Shown here: positions 1 through 8,833 of the stretch, piece after piece
Position numbering within the stretch: position 1 is the first letter of the stretch
How the letters are laid out: each line of letters starts with the position of its first letter
NCBI RefSeq assembly: GCF_011764485.1
Contig: NZ_AP022849.1
Coordinates: 558,001-622,000, forward strand
Direction: 5' to 3'
DNA length: 64,000 nucleotides
Source: Bosea sp. ANAM02
Lineage (GTDB): Bacteria > Pseudomonadota > Alphaproteobacteria > Rhizobiales > Beijerinckiaceae
Translations under genes and position numbers: made by a program
The notes under the pieces: generated by a model
Database searches by the model: none
Told to the model about the DNA's origin: nothing
What the model saw: only the letters and a program-made list of their open reading frames with translations

Positions 1-1973
1 TCCTTGCCATGGCCGCTCTCGCGCTCCGGCAGGGCGAAGCCGATGTCGAGCAATTCCTCCTCGGTCAGCCCGACGACCGGACCACGCATCAGCGCGCCGA
101 AGGCGAGGGTGTCGCGGCTGTCTGCCAGGACGCGGGTGACGGCAATCAGGTCCTGGATCTCCTGCCGCCAGAAGAACCCCTTTCCGGCCTGGGTTGCGAC
201 GGGAATGCCATAGCGCTCCAGCGCTTCTTCATAGCGCCACAAGTCCGTTCCGGTCGGTGCAAGAAGCGCGATATCACCGGCCCGGCACAAGCGCCTGCCA
301 CCCGTCAGATGATCGGTGACCTCGGCGCTGCCGATCATCCTTGCGCAGGTCTCAGCAACCGCCTCGGCCTCAGCGTTGCGGATAGCGTCCGCATTCGCGT
401 CGTCGTCCACCCAGACGTCGAGCGCGGTCACGCAAGGATGACTACCGACATCGTCGTGGAAATGATCGAGCGCGGTGAAGCCTGGCTGGGCATTCTCGAC
501 CGACAGCGGCGTCTCGAACCTGCCGTTCACGAACTCCAGAATCGATTTGCACGAGCGGAAGTTGGTTGCGATCGAAAGCACATCGTCGCTCGATTGCGCG
601 GCGATCGCCTCGCGCGCCTCGACATACGCACGCACGTCGGCGCCTCGGAAACGGTAGATCGCCTGCTTGGGGTCCCCCACGAGGAAGAGGGCGCCCGGCC
701 GGAGAACCCGCTGCTGCCACGGCGTCTCGGGCGTCGGCGCCTCACCGCACAAACGCCAGAAGATCTCTGCCTGGAGCGGATCGGTGTCCTGGAACTCATC
801 GACGAGGACGCGGCGGTAGCGCTGCGACAAGGCCACCCGGACCGTCTCGTGATCGCGCAGGAGATCACGGGCCGCGTAGATCAGATCGTCGAAGTCGAGC
901 AGTGCGGCTTCGCGCTTATAGTCGCGGAAGCGCTGGAGGAGCGGCCGGACCTCCTGCATCAGCGCGGCGAGGAGATGCGCGCCGACGCCGACGATGAGCG
1001 CGCCCCAGGCGTCCTTGCAGGCGGCGTAGTGCCCGTCTGCTTCGGCGAAGAGACGATCTGCCTCGGCTGCGGAGAGACCGCCGGCCTTGGCCGCATTCTT
1101 CCAGCCTGTCTTCCGCTGATAGGCCCTCAAAGATCCCGACTTGGTCGCGATCCGATCAGAGGGCTCGATGCGGATCAGCAGGGCGAGAGCATGGGCACCA
1201 GCCGCATCGCGCGCGGCGGCTGCCTGGTCGACCATATCCTCCAGGTCGGCGACCCAGAGCGGCGTATCCGCGTCCCACACTGAGAGACCGCCGATGAAGC
1301 TCCGGAAGCCAGCGACCGCGGCGACGAACCCATCGACCAGGTCCACCAACGGGCGGACAGGCGGCGGGAGCACATCGCGCCGCTGGCGCATCGCATCCGA
1401 GACACGATTGATCGATCCAACAGTCTCGCCCGGATCAATGCCGACGAGCTCGATCAGCAACTCGCTACCGCCTTCGCCCAGACGCTCGCGGATCCACGCG
1501 TCGCGTAGGTCGCTGAAAGCAAGCTCGGCATCGTTGCGGTCGGCAACGCCCGCGCCCGGGTCGATATTGGCCTCAGCCGGATAGGGGCTGATCAGCCGCT
1601 GAGCGAAGCCATGGATGGTCGAACAGACCAGCTCGTCCAGGGTATCGAGCGCATTGCGCAGGTTCTCGATCTGGATCGCCGACGGTCCGCTGGGGAGCGC
1701 GAGCTTGAGCTCCACCGGCACGTCGCCTGCCACGAGCCGCTCGACGAACAACCGAACGCGTGCCAGCAGCTCGCTTGCCGCGAGCTCGGTGAAGGTGACA
1801 GCCGCGATGCATTTCGGCAGTTCGCCTTCAGCCAGAAGCATGGTCACGCGGCCTGCCATGACGGCGGTCTTTCCGGAACCGGCGCCGGCCTCGATCAGTA
1901 GCGAGCGATCATGCTCCGTCATGGCGGCGAGGCGCTGCGGCTGATCCGACAGCATACGGACAGGGGCGTTCAT
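1..1973 (-). CDS. AddA-like UvrD-family helicase, C-terminus cut by the window edge
   Basis: About 657 residues are visible, and the frame stays open to the window edge. Translating the minus strand from the ATG at 1973 gives a Walker A motif (EAGAGSGKTAVMAGR, about residues 28-42) and VTFTELAASEL (motif Ia). These are followed by the AddA-type CSTIHGFAQRL, a DEFQDTDP Walker B near window position 800, and GDPKQAIYRFRGADV near 660. These are superfamily 1A helicase signatures, and the IHGFAQRL-PYPAEA segment is typical of AddA rather than Rep/UvrD. The predicted role is 3'-5' unwinding of DNA ends. The start shares one base with the stop of the nuclease gene upstream (TGATG), so the two are translationally coupled. 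Whether it has its own C-terminal nuclease domain cannot be seen. Confidence 0.85.
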   Translation of the reverse strand, partial: MNAPVRMLSDQPQRLAAMTEHDRSLLIEAGAGSGKTAVMAGRVTMLLAEGELPKCIAAVTFTELAASELLARVRLFVERLVAGDVPVELKLALPSGPSAIQIENLRNALDTLDELVCSTIHGFAQRLISPYPAEANIDPGAGVADRNDAELAFSDLRDAWIRERLGEGGSELLIELVGIDPGETVGSINRVSDAMRQRRDVLPPPVRPLVDLVDGFVAAVAGFRSFIGGLSVWDADTPLWVADLEDMVDQAAAARDAAGAHALALLIRIEPSDRIATKSGSLRAYQRKTGWKNAAKAGGLSAAEADRLFAEADGHYAACKDAWGALIVGVGAHLLAALMQEVRPLLQRFRDYKREAALLDFDDLIYAARDLLRDHETVRVALSQRYRRVLVDEFQDTDPLQAEIFWRLCGEAPTPETPWQQRVLRPGALFLVGDPKQAIYRFRGADVRAYVEAREAIAAQSSDDVLSIATNFRSCKSILEFVNGRFETPLSVENAQPGFTALDHFHDDVGSHPCVTALDVWVDDDANADAIRNAEAEAVAETCARMIGSAEVTDHLTGGRRLCRAGDIALLAPTGTDLWRYEEALERYGIPVATQAGKGFFWRQEIQDLIAVTRVLADSRDTLAFGALMRGPVVGLTEEELLDIGFALPERESGHGK

Positions 1974-4630
1974 CACTTGACCTCCCAGATGGCGGCCGCT
2001 TCATCGAGCGCCAGGGTCGCCGGTGCCTGCTTCCTCCTGAACCAGGATTTCGCGGCGTTTGCCGGCAGAGCGAAGCGCAAATCGTTGTAGGCGATCGGGG
2101 TGTCTGGCCCGGGCAGGGCTTGACCACCCTGAAGGTTGGAGCGCGCAGCGGCGAGGAAGATCGAGAGCTGCTCCAGAACCTCGTCGGCGTTGGCCAAGGG
2201 CAGGCTTCGGCCGTGCCGCGGGAAGTTCAGCGCCGCCTCGACCTCGATGTTCGACCCGAGCAGCTGCTTCACCGCGAAGGCGTAAAGCGCGCGCTGGATC
2301 TCCTTCCCGCCGTCGAGAACATACTCATCCGCCGATTTCGGAGGCCGGCCGGTCTTGTAGTCGTTGACCCTGACCTTCGATCCGTCACCGGAGATATTGA
2401 GGCGGTCGATCGCACCGGTGATCCGGAAGCCTGCGAGCGGCACGGTGACCGCCTCTGCAGGATCCCAGGGCAGCGCGATCGAGGCATCGACATCCTCGCG
2501 AGAGAAAGGCACCTCGGCGAAACTGCGCTGCTCCGGAAGCGGGACCTCGTCCTCAGGACGCACGATCGCCACCGCAAGCCCCCGCACTTCCGCGAGCGTC
2601 CGCGTCCAAATCGCCGCCGGCGGAACAGCGCGCTCCGCTTCGAAGCGACGTCTGGTGCTCGTCAAGGCGCGATCGATTGCAGCCTGGACGGTGGAGGCAT
2701 CGGCGTTGATCAATCCGCCTTCGGCCTCGAGGTCGATGACGGCCTTTTCCAGCACTCCGTGCAGGATCTCGCCGAACTCGCGATTGTCCAGCGTGAGCGG
2801 ATCGATTCCGACGCGAGGCGTCTTCCACCCGAAGCCGTAGCGCCAGACGAAACCGAGCGGGTCGCGCAGCAGGCGCTTGAGACTGGTCGCCGACTGCATC
2901 CTGTCGAGCAGGCCGTCGATCATGGGGTGATGCGCGCGGATCAGACCATCATGGGCCGTGACCTCCTCGCTGAACCAGTCGATCCAGCAGCCTTCCGCAG
3001 AGCGCGCCAACGGCGACATGCGGAACTCCGCGGACCTGGCCGTCAGACGATCGACCTCGCTCATGGCATGCGCGGGCACGTCGTTGCGCTGCAGGTACGT
3101 CTCGGCGGGCGTCCGACCATGGAGGAGCGGGCTCTTGCCGAGAAGGCGTCCCTCGCCGTCGCGGCGCGGCCTCGACAGCACCAGCTCGGTCGCCGTCGTC
3201 GCGAGGATGGTGTCGAAGTCGCGGCGATCCGCGACACCGATCGACAGCGGCGAGAGCTCGCTGGTCGGAACGACGTGATCGGGCAGGAGCCGGTCATCGC
3301 TCCCCATGCGGGGCCAGCCGCGCGAGGTCAGACCGAGCAGCCGAACAAAGGGGCGGGGTGCTGCGGCGAGGGCGGAGGCCGGCATCCATGCGACGGCCGA
3401 CGGCGCGTCCTTGCTGTCGTCGAGACAGCGGAGACCTTCGAGGTTGAGCGGCAGGGCCACAACCGGGCCCGCCTCGACGCCGCGCCGCCAGATGGCAAGC
3501 GCAGACAGGGGCAGCACGGCACGACCGATCTCCTCGGCCTCGGCCAGCGGACCGGTGATGGTCTCGACGAGCTTGCGCAGTTCCCCGGTATGGTCGACCC
3601 CGTCAGGCCAGCTTGCGGCCTTCAGATTGGCAAACAGCCTCTGCCAGGAGGCATGCGTCGCCATCGGTGCGTCTTCCGGGATGACACGAAGCCATCCCTC
3701 GGGAAGCGTCTCGAAAAGGCCGCTCCCGCGGCAGAGCGAAGCAAGCCGGCGCATGCGCGAGTGCGTGATACCGCGCACGAGGATCTCGGCGAGCGCCGCG
3801 GCGGCCTGACCATCCCGGCTCGCCAGCGCGCTGGTGCCGTGGACGAATTTCAAATCGAGATTGGCGTCGGCCCGCAGGGTGAAGAAGTGGTCGTCATAGT
3901 CGGCGGGGCTGGCGGCCGCGATCGCGATCTCGTTAGGCTTCGCGCGTCCCGAGGCAATCAGCTCGCGCGCCCAACGCAGCGCCTCGATCGCCTCATGCAG
4001 CGCAGTGGATGCGCTGATCGCCTGAAGGGTTGGATTCAGGCTTGGCGAGCGCTCGATGATCACGCGGCTGCCTTCGAGCCAGTCAGGTACATGTCGCGGC
4101 CCGGCGACCCAGCGAACCTCGACATGCTCGGCGAGCTCCAAAAGCAGCGGGCGCCAGCAGGGCGACATATCGGTCAGGCCGCGCACCTCGATAGGCCCGA
4201 GGATCTTCGCCGCCTGCTGCAGGCGCGTCCTGGCTCGCTCGACGATCAAGCCGGGAGGGAGCATTCCTTGCGGCAATTCTTCGAGAACGGCCGCCTGCAG
4301 TGCAGCGACCGCATCGATCCGAGAATGGCCCGCACGGGCTTCGAGATCGATCCCGGCCCGCCAGATTTTGTGAAGCGTAGTGGCCCCGGCTCCCACCATG
4401 CCAGGCAGGTTCTTGATCGCGTCGAGTTCACCGAGGTCGGTAGCCGGCAACGCCTTCTGAAGCGCCTTGCGCAGCGTGTCCTGATCGATCGGACGCGTGA
4501 AGCCGCCGGCGAGACGCGCCGCCAAACCCTCGAAAGTGGTCACCAGGACACCAAATTTGCCCTGCTTCGCCAACTCCACACGCAAAGCCCGGCTCGCGAG
4601 CTGACCGTGTGTGATGATCGTCGACCGCAT
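1973..4630 (-). CDS. AddB-like PD-(D/E)XK nuclease
   Basis: This 885-residue protein has a C-terminal RecB/AddB-type nuclease domain. GAIDRLN is followed by VNDYKTGRP (catalytic D and K of the DYKTG motif, about residue 750), and EIQRALYAF matches the downstream QxxxY helix. The N-terminal two thirds would be the inactivated helicase-like part of AddB; I see no intact Walker A there. The ATG at 4630 is preceded by a GGGGGA ribosome-binding site. It is coupled to the AddA-like gene by a 1-base overlap, so the pair probably makes a heterodimeric end-resection enzyme. The chromosomal copy of such a host would be elsewhere, so this looks like an accessory AddAB. Substrate and role are inferred from the family. 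Confidence 0.8.
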   Translation of the reverse strand: MRSTIITHGQLASRALRVELAKQGKFGVLVTTFEGLAARLAGGFTRPIDQDTLRKALQKALPATDLGELDAIKNLPGMVGAGATTLHKIWRAGIDLEARAGHSRIDAVAALQAAVLEELPQGMLPPGLIVERARTRLQQAAKILGPIEVRGLTDMSPCWRPLLLELAEHVEVRWVAGPRHVPDWLEGSRVIIERSPSLNPTLQAISASTALHEAIEALRWARELIASGRAKPNEIAIAAASPADYDDHFFTLRADANLDLKFVHGTSALASRDGQAAAALAEILVRGITHSRMRRLASLCRGSGLFETLPEGWLRVIPEDAPMATHASWQRLFANLKAASWPDGVDHTGELRKLVETITGPLAEAEEIGRAVLPLSALAIWRRGVEAGPVVALPLNLEGLRCLDDSKDAPSAVAWMPASALAAAPRPFVRLLGLTSRGWPRMGSDDRLLPDHVVPTSELSPLSIGVADRRDFDTILATTATELVLSRPRRDGEGRLLGKSPLLHGRTPAETYLQRNDVPAHAMSEVDRLTARSAEFRMSPLARSAEGCWIDWFSEEVTAHDGLIRAHHPMIDGLLDRMQSATSLKRLLRDPLGFVWRYGFGWKTPRVGIDPLTLDNREFGEILHGVLEKAVIDLEAEGGLINADASTVQAAIDRALTSTRRRFEAERAVPPAAIWTRTLAEVRGLAVAIVRPEDEVPLPEQRSFAEVPFSREDVDASIALPWDPAEAVTVPLAGFRITGAIDRLNISGDGSKVRVNDYKTGRPPKSADEYVLDGGKEIQRALYAFAVKQLLGSNIEVEAALNFPRHGRSLPLANADEVLEQLSIFLAAARSNLQGGQALPGPDTPIAYNDLRFALPANAAKSWFRRKQAPATLALDEAAAIWEVK

Positions 4631-4777
4631 CCTGCGCTATCCCCCAGCATTTCTCGAACTCAAGCCTGATCGATCGGCCTGTCAGGAGATGTCAGCAGCG
4701 ACGCTCCCTTTCGACTGGGTATGCAGCGACAAATTCGGCAGAAGGTCTAGGGCGATAGACGGCCTATCCACCACGGC

Positions 4778-5026
4778 TCAGTGAAAACTGACGCAATAGG
4801 CTTGACTCTTGAAGAATCCGGCTGGACACGCCTTGCCTTCGATCTTCGGGATTGCGCGCTTCGTGTCTGCGCGGAAGGCCTCGCAGCAATCGCCGCTCCC
4901 GAAGTATCCGGTCGGACAGATCCCGTCCCTTGCGATCCTGTCCTTGCCATTCTGCGGCAGGCAGTAGCCCGCCGCCTGCGCAGACGCTGGCAGCAGCATA
5001 GCAACGAGGATGACGATCTTCAGCAT
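4778..5026 (-). CDS. small secreted Cys-rich protein
   Basis: This 82-residue protein starts with a clear signal peptide (MLKIVILVAMLLPASAQAAG, cleavage expected after AQA). The mature part is short and has several cysteines in repeated CPxGYF / CPAGFF motifs plus a CC pair, suggesting a disulfide-bonded periplasmic or secreted protein. The ATG at 5026 is chosen because it begins the signal peptide; the longer in-frame extension is low-complexity Arg/Gly sequence. No function is recognised. It lies just downstream of the DnaQ-like gene on the same strand with a 14 bp gap, so it may be cotranscribed. Confidence 0.65.
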   Translation of the reverse strand: MLKIVILVAMLLPASAQAAGYCLPQNGKDRIARDGICPTGYFGSGDCCEAFRADTKRAIPKIEGKACPAGFFKSQAYCVSFH

Positions 5027-5040
5027 TGGTCGACCATGCC

Positions 5041-5697
5041 TCAACGCCGCGCGTAGCGCCAACGCACAGCTTCTTCCGGTTCGAAGCCGGCGGAAACAAT
5101 GTCGCGCATGGCCAGCAGGGCGTCGGCCGTCAGGTCCGCGTCGAGAAGTGCCCCGTGCGCGGCCTGGCGATGGCTCCGATCCAGAGAGAGCTTGTCGCAG
5201 ACTGCATCGAGGCTCTTGGGGGCGCGCGGAAACAGTTCTGCGAATAGCGTCTGCGTGCACAGCCAGCGGCCGGGCAGCGGCTTCTCACCCCATTGCCCAA
5301 GCCGCATCCGCGCGAGCTCGTGCGAAAGAAGCTCTCGCTCGTTGTCTATCGCGTGAGCAACGATCGGATCTCTCTCCCCGAGGAAAGCGAAGAAGCGTTC
5401 GTGCAGGTCTGCGAACCGCGGTGCCTTGCGAAGCTCGCCGGCGGTGATACCGTGGATGCCGCGCGCGACGTGGCTCACCGGTCCTTCGGGGTTTACCTTG
5501 CTGTAGAAGCTCTCGCCTTTTCTCCAGCCGTCACCTGTCCGCAGCAGCTCGATCGCGCCAATCTCGATGATCACGCCAGGGAGACGAACCGATCGCGGCG
5601 ATCGGATCATCTCGATCCTCACCTTGGGCCGGTTTCCGGTGCCTTCGAAATCGATGACGACCAACCGCTCGGCGCGATCGATATCAGCAAGATTCAC
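5041..5697 (-). CDS. DnaQ-like 3'-5' exonuclease
   Basis: This 218-residue protein has the DEDD exonuclease signature: VVIDFEGTG near the N-terminus (D16, E18), an IIEIGAI strand, an HGIT segment and a C-terminal HRQAAHGALLDADLTA (ExoIII-type H and D). This is the fold of the DNA polymerase III epsilon subunit and RNase T relatives. I chose the GTG at 5697 because AAAGGA lies about 8 bases upstream and the family domain begins there; an in-frame ATG at 5859 would add about 54 non-conserved residues. Its role is probably trimming DNA or RNA 3' ends. Its substrate is not evident. Confidence 0.8.
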   Translation of the reverse strand: MNLADIDRAERLVVIDFEGTGNRPKVRIEMIRSPRSVRLPGVIIEIGAIELLRTGDGWRKGESFYSKVNPEGPVSHVARGIHGITAGELRKAPRFADLHERFFAFLGERDPIVAHAIDNERELLSHELARMRLGQWGEKPLPGRWLCTQTLFAELFPRAPKSLDAVCDKLSLDRSHRQAAHGALLDADLTADALLAMRDIVSAGFEPEEAVRWRYARR

Positions 5698-5837
5698 GAC
5701 AAATCCTTTGCATTTCTGGGAATTCTTGACATTCTCTGACGTGAGATTCCATCCTCCGGGATAAGTTTCGGTGGATCGTCGGTTTGTGACTTTCACCGGC
5801 GAAACCCACCATCGAGCTCCCATCAAGGAGATCGAGC

Positions 5838-6167
5838 ATGCTCGCGAACGATATCGCAAAAGCCGTCAGCACCATTACCGAGACGCTCGACAACAGCGGT
5901 CCGCATGACGACCATATTGTTGAGGCGTTGGCCGGCCTGAAGGAAGCCTCGGCTGACTGGAAGGCCGCCGGCGGCCAGCTCGGCGACAGCCTCGCGACCC
6001 TGATCGCTGTCAACCAGATCCATGGTTCGATGATCGTGGCCCATGGCGACGAGCCGCCGGCGGAGATCACGCAAGCCTTCACTTTGTCGAAGGACCTGGT
6101 CGACCTCGCGGAGCGCGCGGGCTTCGTTGTCAATGACCCGGAGCCCGCGCTACCGCGGATGATGTGA
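5838..6167 (+). CDS. hypothetical protein, paralogue of the gene at 7594
   Basis: This predicted soluble, mostly helical 109-residue protein has a strong AAGGAGA ribosome-binding site 7 bases before the ATG. It shares a recognisable pattern with the 105-residue protein at 7594-7911: an acidic start, a central EAxxAWxxAG segment, a downstream IAxNQ / LAANN stretch, and a final LSKDL / LSRAL helix. The two copies flank the SPFH/RHH operon. No function is recognised. Confidence 0.6.
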   Translation: MLANDIAKAVSTITETLDNSGPHDDHIVEALAGLKEASADWKAAGGQLGDSLATLIAVNQIHGSMIVAHGDEPPAEITQAFTLSKDLVDLAERAGFVVNDPEPALPRMM

Positions 6168-6215
6168 TTCGAAGCCACCGGGGCCCCAGTCGTCCGGCGG
6201 CCGCAGGCGAAGACG

Positions 6216-6413
6216 TCAGGCCGGATCAGTGGCCTGACGTGGTTTCAGATATCCACGGCGCTTTAGACCTTCCCGCACCATCACCTCGATGGTCGCATTG
6301 ACACTTCGAAGGTCATCCTCAGCACACCGCTTCAGAGCCTTCACCACCTCGGGGGAAAGCCGCAGGGAGAGCGCTTCGCGCTCTCCCATGGTCGGTCTGC
6401 CTTGTCCGCCCAA
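6216..6413 (-). CDS. ribbon-helix-helix (Arc-like) DNA-binding protein
   Basis: This 65-residue protein matches the Arc/MetJ-type ribbon-helix-helix pattern: a beta strand (REALSLRLSPE), helix 1 (VVKALKRCAEDD), and a second helix after the turn (LRSVNATIEVMVREGLKRRG). I prefer the TTG at 6413, with AAGGG about 6 bases upstream; an ATG at 6389 is the alternative. It starts 5 bases after the stop of the SPFH gene. SPFH-plus-small-RHH pairs recur in other bacteria, so a linked role is likely. It probably autoregulates the operon through the palindrome at 7375-7395. Confidence 0.75.
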   Translation of the reverse strand: MGGQGRPTMGEREALSLRLSPEVVKALKRCAEDDLRSVNATIEVMVREGLKRRGYLKPRQATDPA

Positions 6414-6418
6414 TGCCC

Positions 6419-7357
6419 TTACCCGTGCACGTTGCCGGCATTGATGACAGGAGTAGCATCCTTGTCGGCAGCCAACACGACCAGAAGGTTGGAGACAAGC
6501 GAAGCCCTGCGATCCTCATCGATCTCAATCTTCTTGTCGCGAAGTCCCTTGAGCGTCTCATCGACGATTTCGACCGCTCCTTGTACGATCTTCGATCGTG
6601 CCGAGACGATCGCCTTGGCCTGCTGCCGGCGCAACATGGCGCTTGCGATCTCGGGCGCATAAGCGAGGTGCGTGATCCTCGCCTCTTCGACAAGGATGCC
6701 GGCCTGAGCCAGTCGCTCTGACAACTCCTTCACCAATTCAGCAGAGACCGTGTCGCCGCCGCCCAGGAGGGTAACGGTATCCGTGGTCTTGGAATCGTCG
6801 GCTTCGTGGTCGTCGTACGGATAGCTACTCGCAAGTTTCCGGATTGAAGTCTCGACCTGCAGGCGGACCATTCCTTCGCCGTCCTCAACATTAAAGAGAG
6901 CGCTCGCAGGATTGACCACGCGCCACGTCACCGCCGCTCCGATCTCAATCGGATTGCCGTTGAGGTCGTTGACCTTGAGAACCTCCGAAGCCAGCGTCAC
7001 GATGCGGCGAGAGACGATCGCGACGTGGAAAAATGGTAGCTGCCAGCGAAAACCTTCCGTCGTGTCTGTGCCGACGTAGCGACCGAAGAACGTCGTCACT
7101 CCAACCTTGTTCGGTTCGAGCGTGTAGCATCCGCTGAGAAGGAAGAAGGCCACGACCCACAGGCCGCCGATCTTGAAAACCGCCGGCAGCATGCGACCGA
7201 GATTGCCCGCCTGGAAAGAGTACAACGCCTCCGCCCCGTAGATGTAGACCGCGCCCGCCGCGATGAGCAGGGCCACGCCCAGCGCCAGGAAGCCCGATAG
7301 GCTCAGAACCGCCTTCTCGATGATGGGCTGATAGGAACGCGAATGGTCGCTCGACAT
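6419..7357 (-). CDS. SPFH/Band 7 domain membrane protein
   Basis: This 312-residue protein has two N-terminal hydrophobic segments (about residues 20-45 and 60-80) followed by an SPFH/prohibitin-like domain beginning at EPNKVGVTTFFGRYVGT. It also has WQLPFFHVAIVSRRIVTL and the typical ERLAQAGILVEEARITHLAYA region, then a helical segment RRQQAKAIVSARSKIV. Such proteins form membrane-anchored oligomeric scaffolds. I chose the ATG at 7357 because GAGG sits 8 bases upstream; ATG at 7381 and GTG at 7384 are in frame but fall inside the palindrome. It is the first gene of an operon with the RHH gene. Confidence 0.85.
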   Translation of the reverse strand: MSSDHSRSYQPIIEKAVLSLSGFLALGVALLIAAGAVYIYGAEALYSFQAGNLGRMLPAVFKIGGLWVVAFFLLSGCYTLEPNKVGVTTFFGRYVGTDTTEGFRWQLPFFHVAIVSRRIVTLASEVLKVNDLNGNPIEIGAAVTWRVVNPASALFNVEDGEGMVRLQVETSIRKLASSYPYDDHEADDSKTTDTVTLLGGGDTVSAELVKELSERLAQAGILVEEARITHLAYAPEIASAMLRRQQAKAIVSARSKIVQGAVEIVDETLKGLRDKKIEIDEDRRASLVSNLLVVLAADKDATPVINAGNVHG

Positions 7358-7374
7358 GAAATCCTCAAGGAAGG

Positions 7375-7395
7375 AATCCATCACCGTGATGGATT
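7375..7395. promoter_or_regulatory. 21 bp perfect palindrome, candidate operator
   Basis: AATCCATCAC is followed by one base and then its exact reverse complement GTGATGGATT, giving 10-bp arms. It lies 18 bp upstream of the preferred SPFH start on the minus strand. RHH repressors bind short inverted repeats, and the second gene of the operon encodes one, so autoregulation is the simplest reading. Not tested. Confidence 0.5.
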
Positions 7396-7593
7396 TCTGA
7401 TATCATAAATGGGTACCAACTCGCCCGGGTCAATAGATTCAATTCTCCTTTCCTTTATTCACCCACGTTCAATCCTTCGGCAGCGGAAGTGCTCGATGCC
7501 TCATCCGTGCGCTCTTTGGGGTTCCAAAACACGAATTGGAAACGCGGTTGTGGCTTTCAGGCCGGGAGATTCAAACGGCTCAAGAGACCCAAG

Positions 7594-7911
7594 ATGCTCA
7601 ATGCCGAATTCGTCCACGACGCCGCCAACGCCATCACCCATCTGATCGAAGATTTCGACTCGATCCCCGACATGGTCTCGTCCAGCGCAGCGATCCTCAC
7701 GGAGGAGGTCGCCGCCTGGTCAGAGGCCGGCGCCGACGGCCTCGACACGATCGAGATCATGCTCGCGGCCAACAATCTGTTCGAGCACCTGAACCAGGCT
7801 TTCGGCGCCGCACTCCCGGAGGAGCTGATCGGCGCTGTCGACCTGTCACGAGCCCTGGCCGAGCAGACCGAGATCGACGTTCCTGAGGTCGGACCGTCCT
7901 TTCGGATGTAG
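7594..7911 (+). CDS. hypothetical protein, paralogue of the gene at 5838
   Basis: This 105-residue helical, acidic protein has segments EEVAAWSEAG, IEIMLAANN and LPEELIGAVDLSRAL that align with the 109-residue protein at 5838-6167. I chose the ATG at 7594 because homology begins there; a longer start at 7489 adds 35 residues without similarity. The ribosome-binding site is weak (AAGAGA). It lies beyond the SPFH/RHH operon and is divergent from it. No function is recognised. Confidence 0.55.
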   Translation: MLNAEFVHDAANAITHLIEDFDSIPDMVSSSAAILTEEVAAWSEAGADGLDTIEIMLAANNLFEHLNQAFGAALPEELIGAVDLSRALAEQTEIDVPEVGPSFRM

Positions 7912-7914
7912 GGC

Positions 7915-8439
7915 TCATGAATCGCGCCACTGCGTCCGGCGGTGGCGCTTCCAGCTGCGCTCGCAATGGCGCGGGATGTCGTCGTAGTCAGAGGGGATCG
8001 AGTGCCGCGCAGCGCGCTGGCGAACTGCCTCCCCATCGACCTTGGTCCCGGCGAGGTAGCGGCGCTCCTGAGTGGTTCGGATGGGGCGGTGCCAGGCGTA
8101 GCCGCCGCGGCGGCCCGTAAACGGGACAGGCCCGCCACGGAAGGCTGGCATCGCCGCATTCCTGCTCCAGGACCAATATCCAATCGAAGGCGCGAGACGA
8201 TCGCCCAGCGCGGCGCGAATGCACCAGGTCGGGATGTCGAGCCCCATCTCGTCGCGAACGCTGGCGCGACCGGTTTCAAGCAGAGGGGAGGGCGGGCGCT
8301 CGATATCAAGCAGGATCGCAACGAAACGCCGGTATCCGAGACAGGCGAAGGCGTCGGCGAGATTCTCAAAGCGAGCGGACGAGCCGGTGCGATCGCGCAC
8401 CTCTACGGTGACGATCTCGCTCCAATTCTGGGTATGCAT
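7915..8439 (-). CDS. hypothetical protein
   Basis: This 174-residue protein has GGAGAAAG as its ribosome-binding site before the ATG at 8439. The C-terminal half is Arg/Trp-rich, with segments GGPVPFTGRRGGY and SWKRHRRTQWR. I associate this pattern with uncharacterised proteins of alphaproteobacterial plasmids and phages, but no function is known to me. It is the last gene of the minus-strand run that begins with the HerA-like ATPase. Confidence 0.6.
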   Translation of the reverse strand: MHTQNWSEIVTVEVRDRTGSSARFENLADAFACLGYRRFVAILLDIERPPSPLLETGRASVRDEMGLDIPTWCIRAALGDRLAPSIGYWSWSRNAAMPAFRGGPVPFTGRRGGYAWHRPIRTTQERRYLAGTKVDGEAVRQRAARHSIPSDYDDIPRHCERSWKRHRRTQWRDS

Positions 8440-8556
8440 GGTCTTTCTCCGTCAGGGTGGTCCCTAACGGAAGACGCTGGCCTCGCTCATGGCGGTCTCC
8501 TTCGAGGCGGCCCTTTTACCAGAGCATGGATTGGAATGCCAGTCCTTGGCCGATCG

Positions 8557-8829
8557 TCATCCAGGCACGGCGTTGATCGACGCCCGCCGGTCCATCATCT
8601 CGCGCGTCTCGAACATCGGGTGCCCGCATCGTGGAAGCCAGTTCCGGTCCCAGTCGCGCTTATTGACCGGGTCGAACTCGATGGCCTGCCGGCAGTCGTC
8701 GCAATACCAGGCGAAGCTGCCGTGGTTGTACCAGCGAGCTGGCGCACACTGGCAGAGCCTGCGATTGCAACTCCCGCCTTCCTTGCCCTTGTCTGCCTTG
8801 TCAGGGCCGCTGTAGTCGCCGTACGCCAT
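8557..8829 (-). CDS. small Cys-containing protein, possible zinc ribbon
   Basis: This 90-residue protein carries CNRRLCQC, YCDDC and a later CGHP, enough cysteines and histidine for a zinc-binding fold. The ATG at 8829 has AAGG about 5 bases upstream; a longer in-frame start at 8880 would overlap the upstream gene. It starts 4 bases after the preceding stop, so it is in the HerA operon. No function is recognised. Confidence 0.5.
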   Translation of the reverse strand: MAYGDYSGPDKADKGKEGGSCNRRLCQCAPARWYNHGSFAWYCDDCRQAIEFDPVNKRDWDRNWLPRCGHPMFETREMMDRRASINAVPG

Positions 8830-8833
8830 CGCC

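Noticed and set aside
9..1283. A 424-residue plus-strand open frame near the left edge
   Set aside because: It mirrors the AddA-like helicase on the minus strand, whose Walker A and Walker B motifs are clear.
2120..4669. An 849-residue plus-strand open frame over the AddB-like gene
   Set aside because: It is a shadow of the minus-strand nuclease, Arg/Gly-rich, and lacks domain motifs; the minus frame has a complete PD-(D/E)XK signature.
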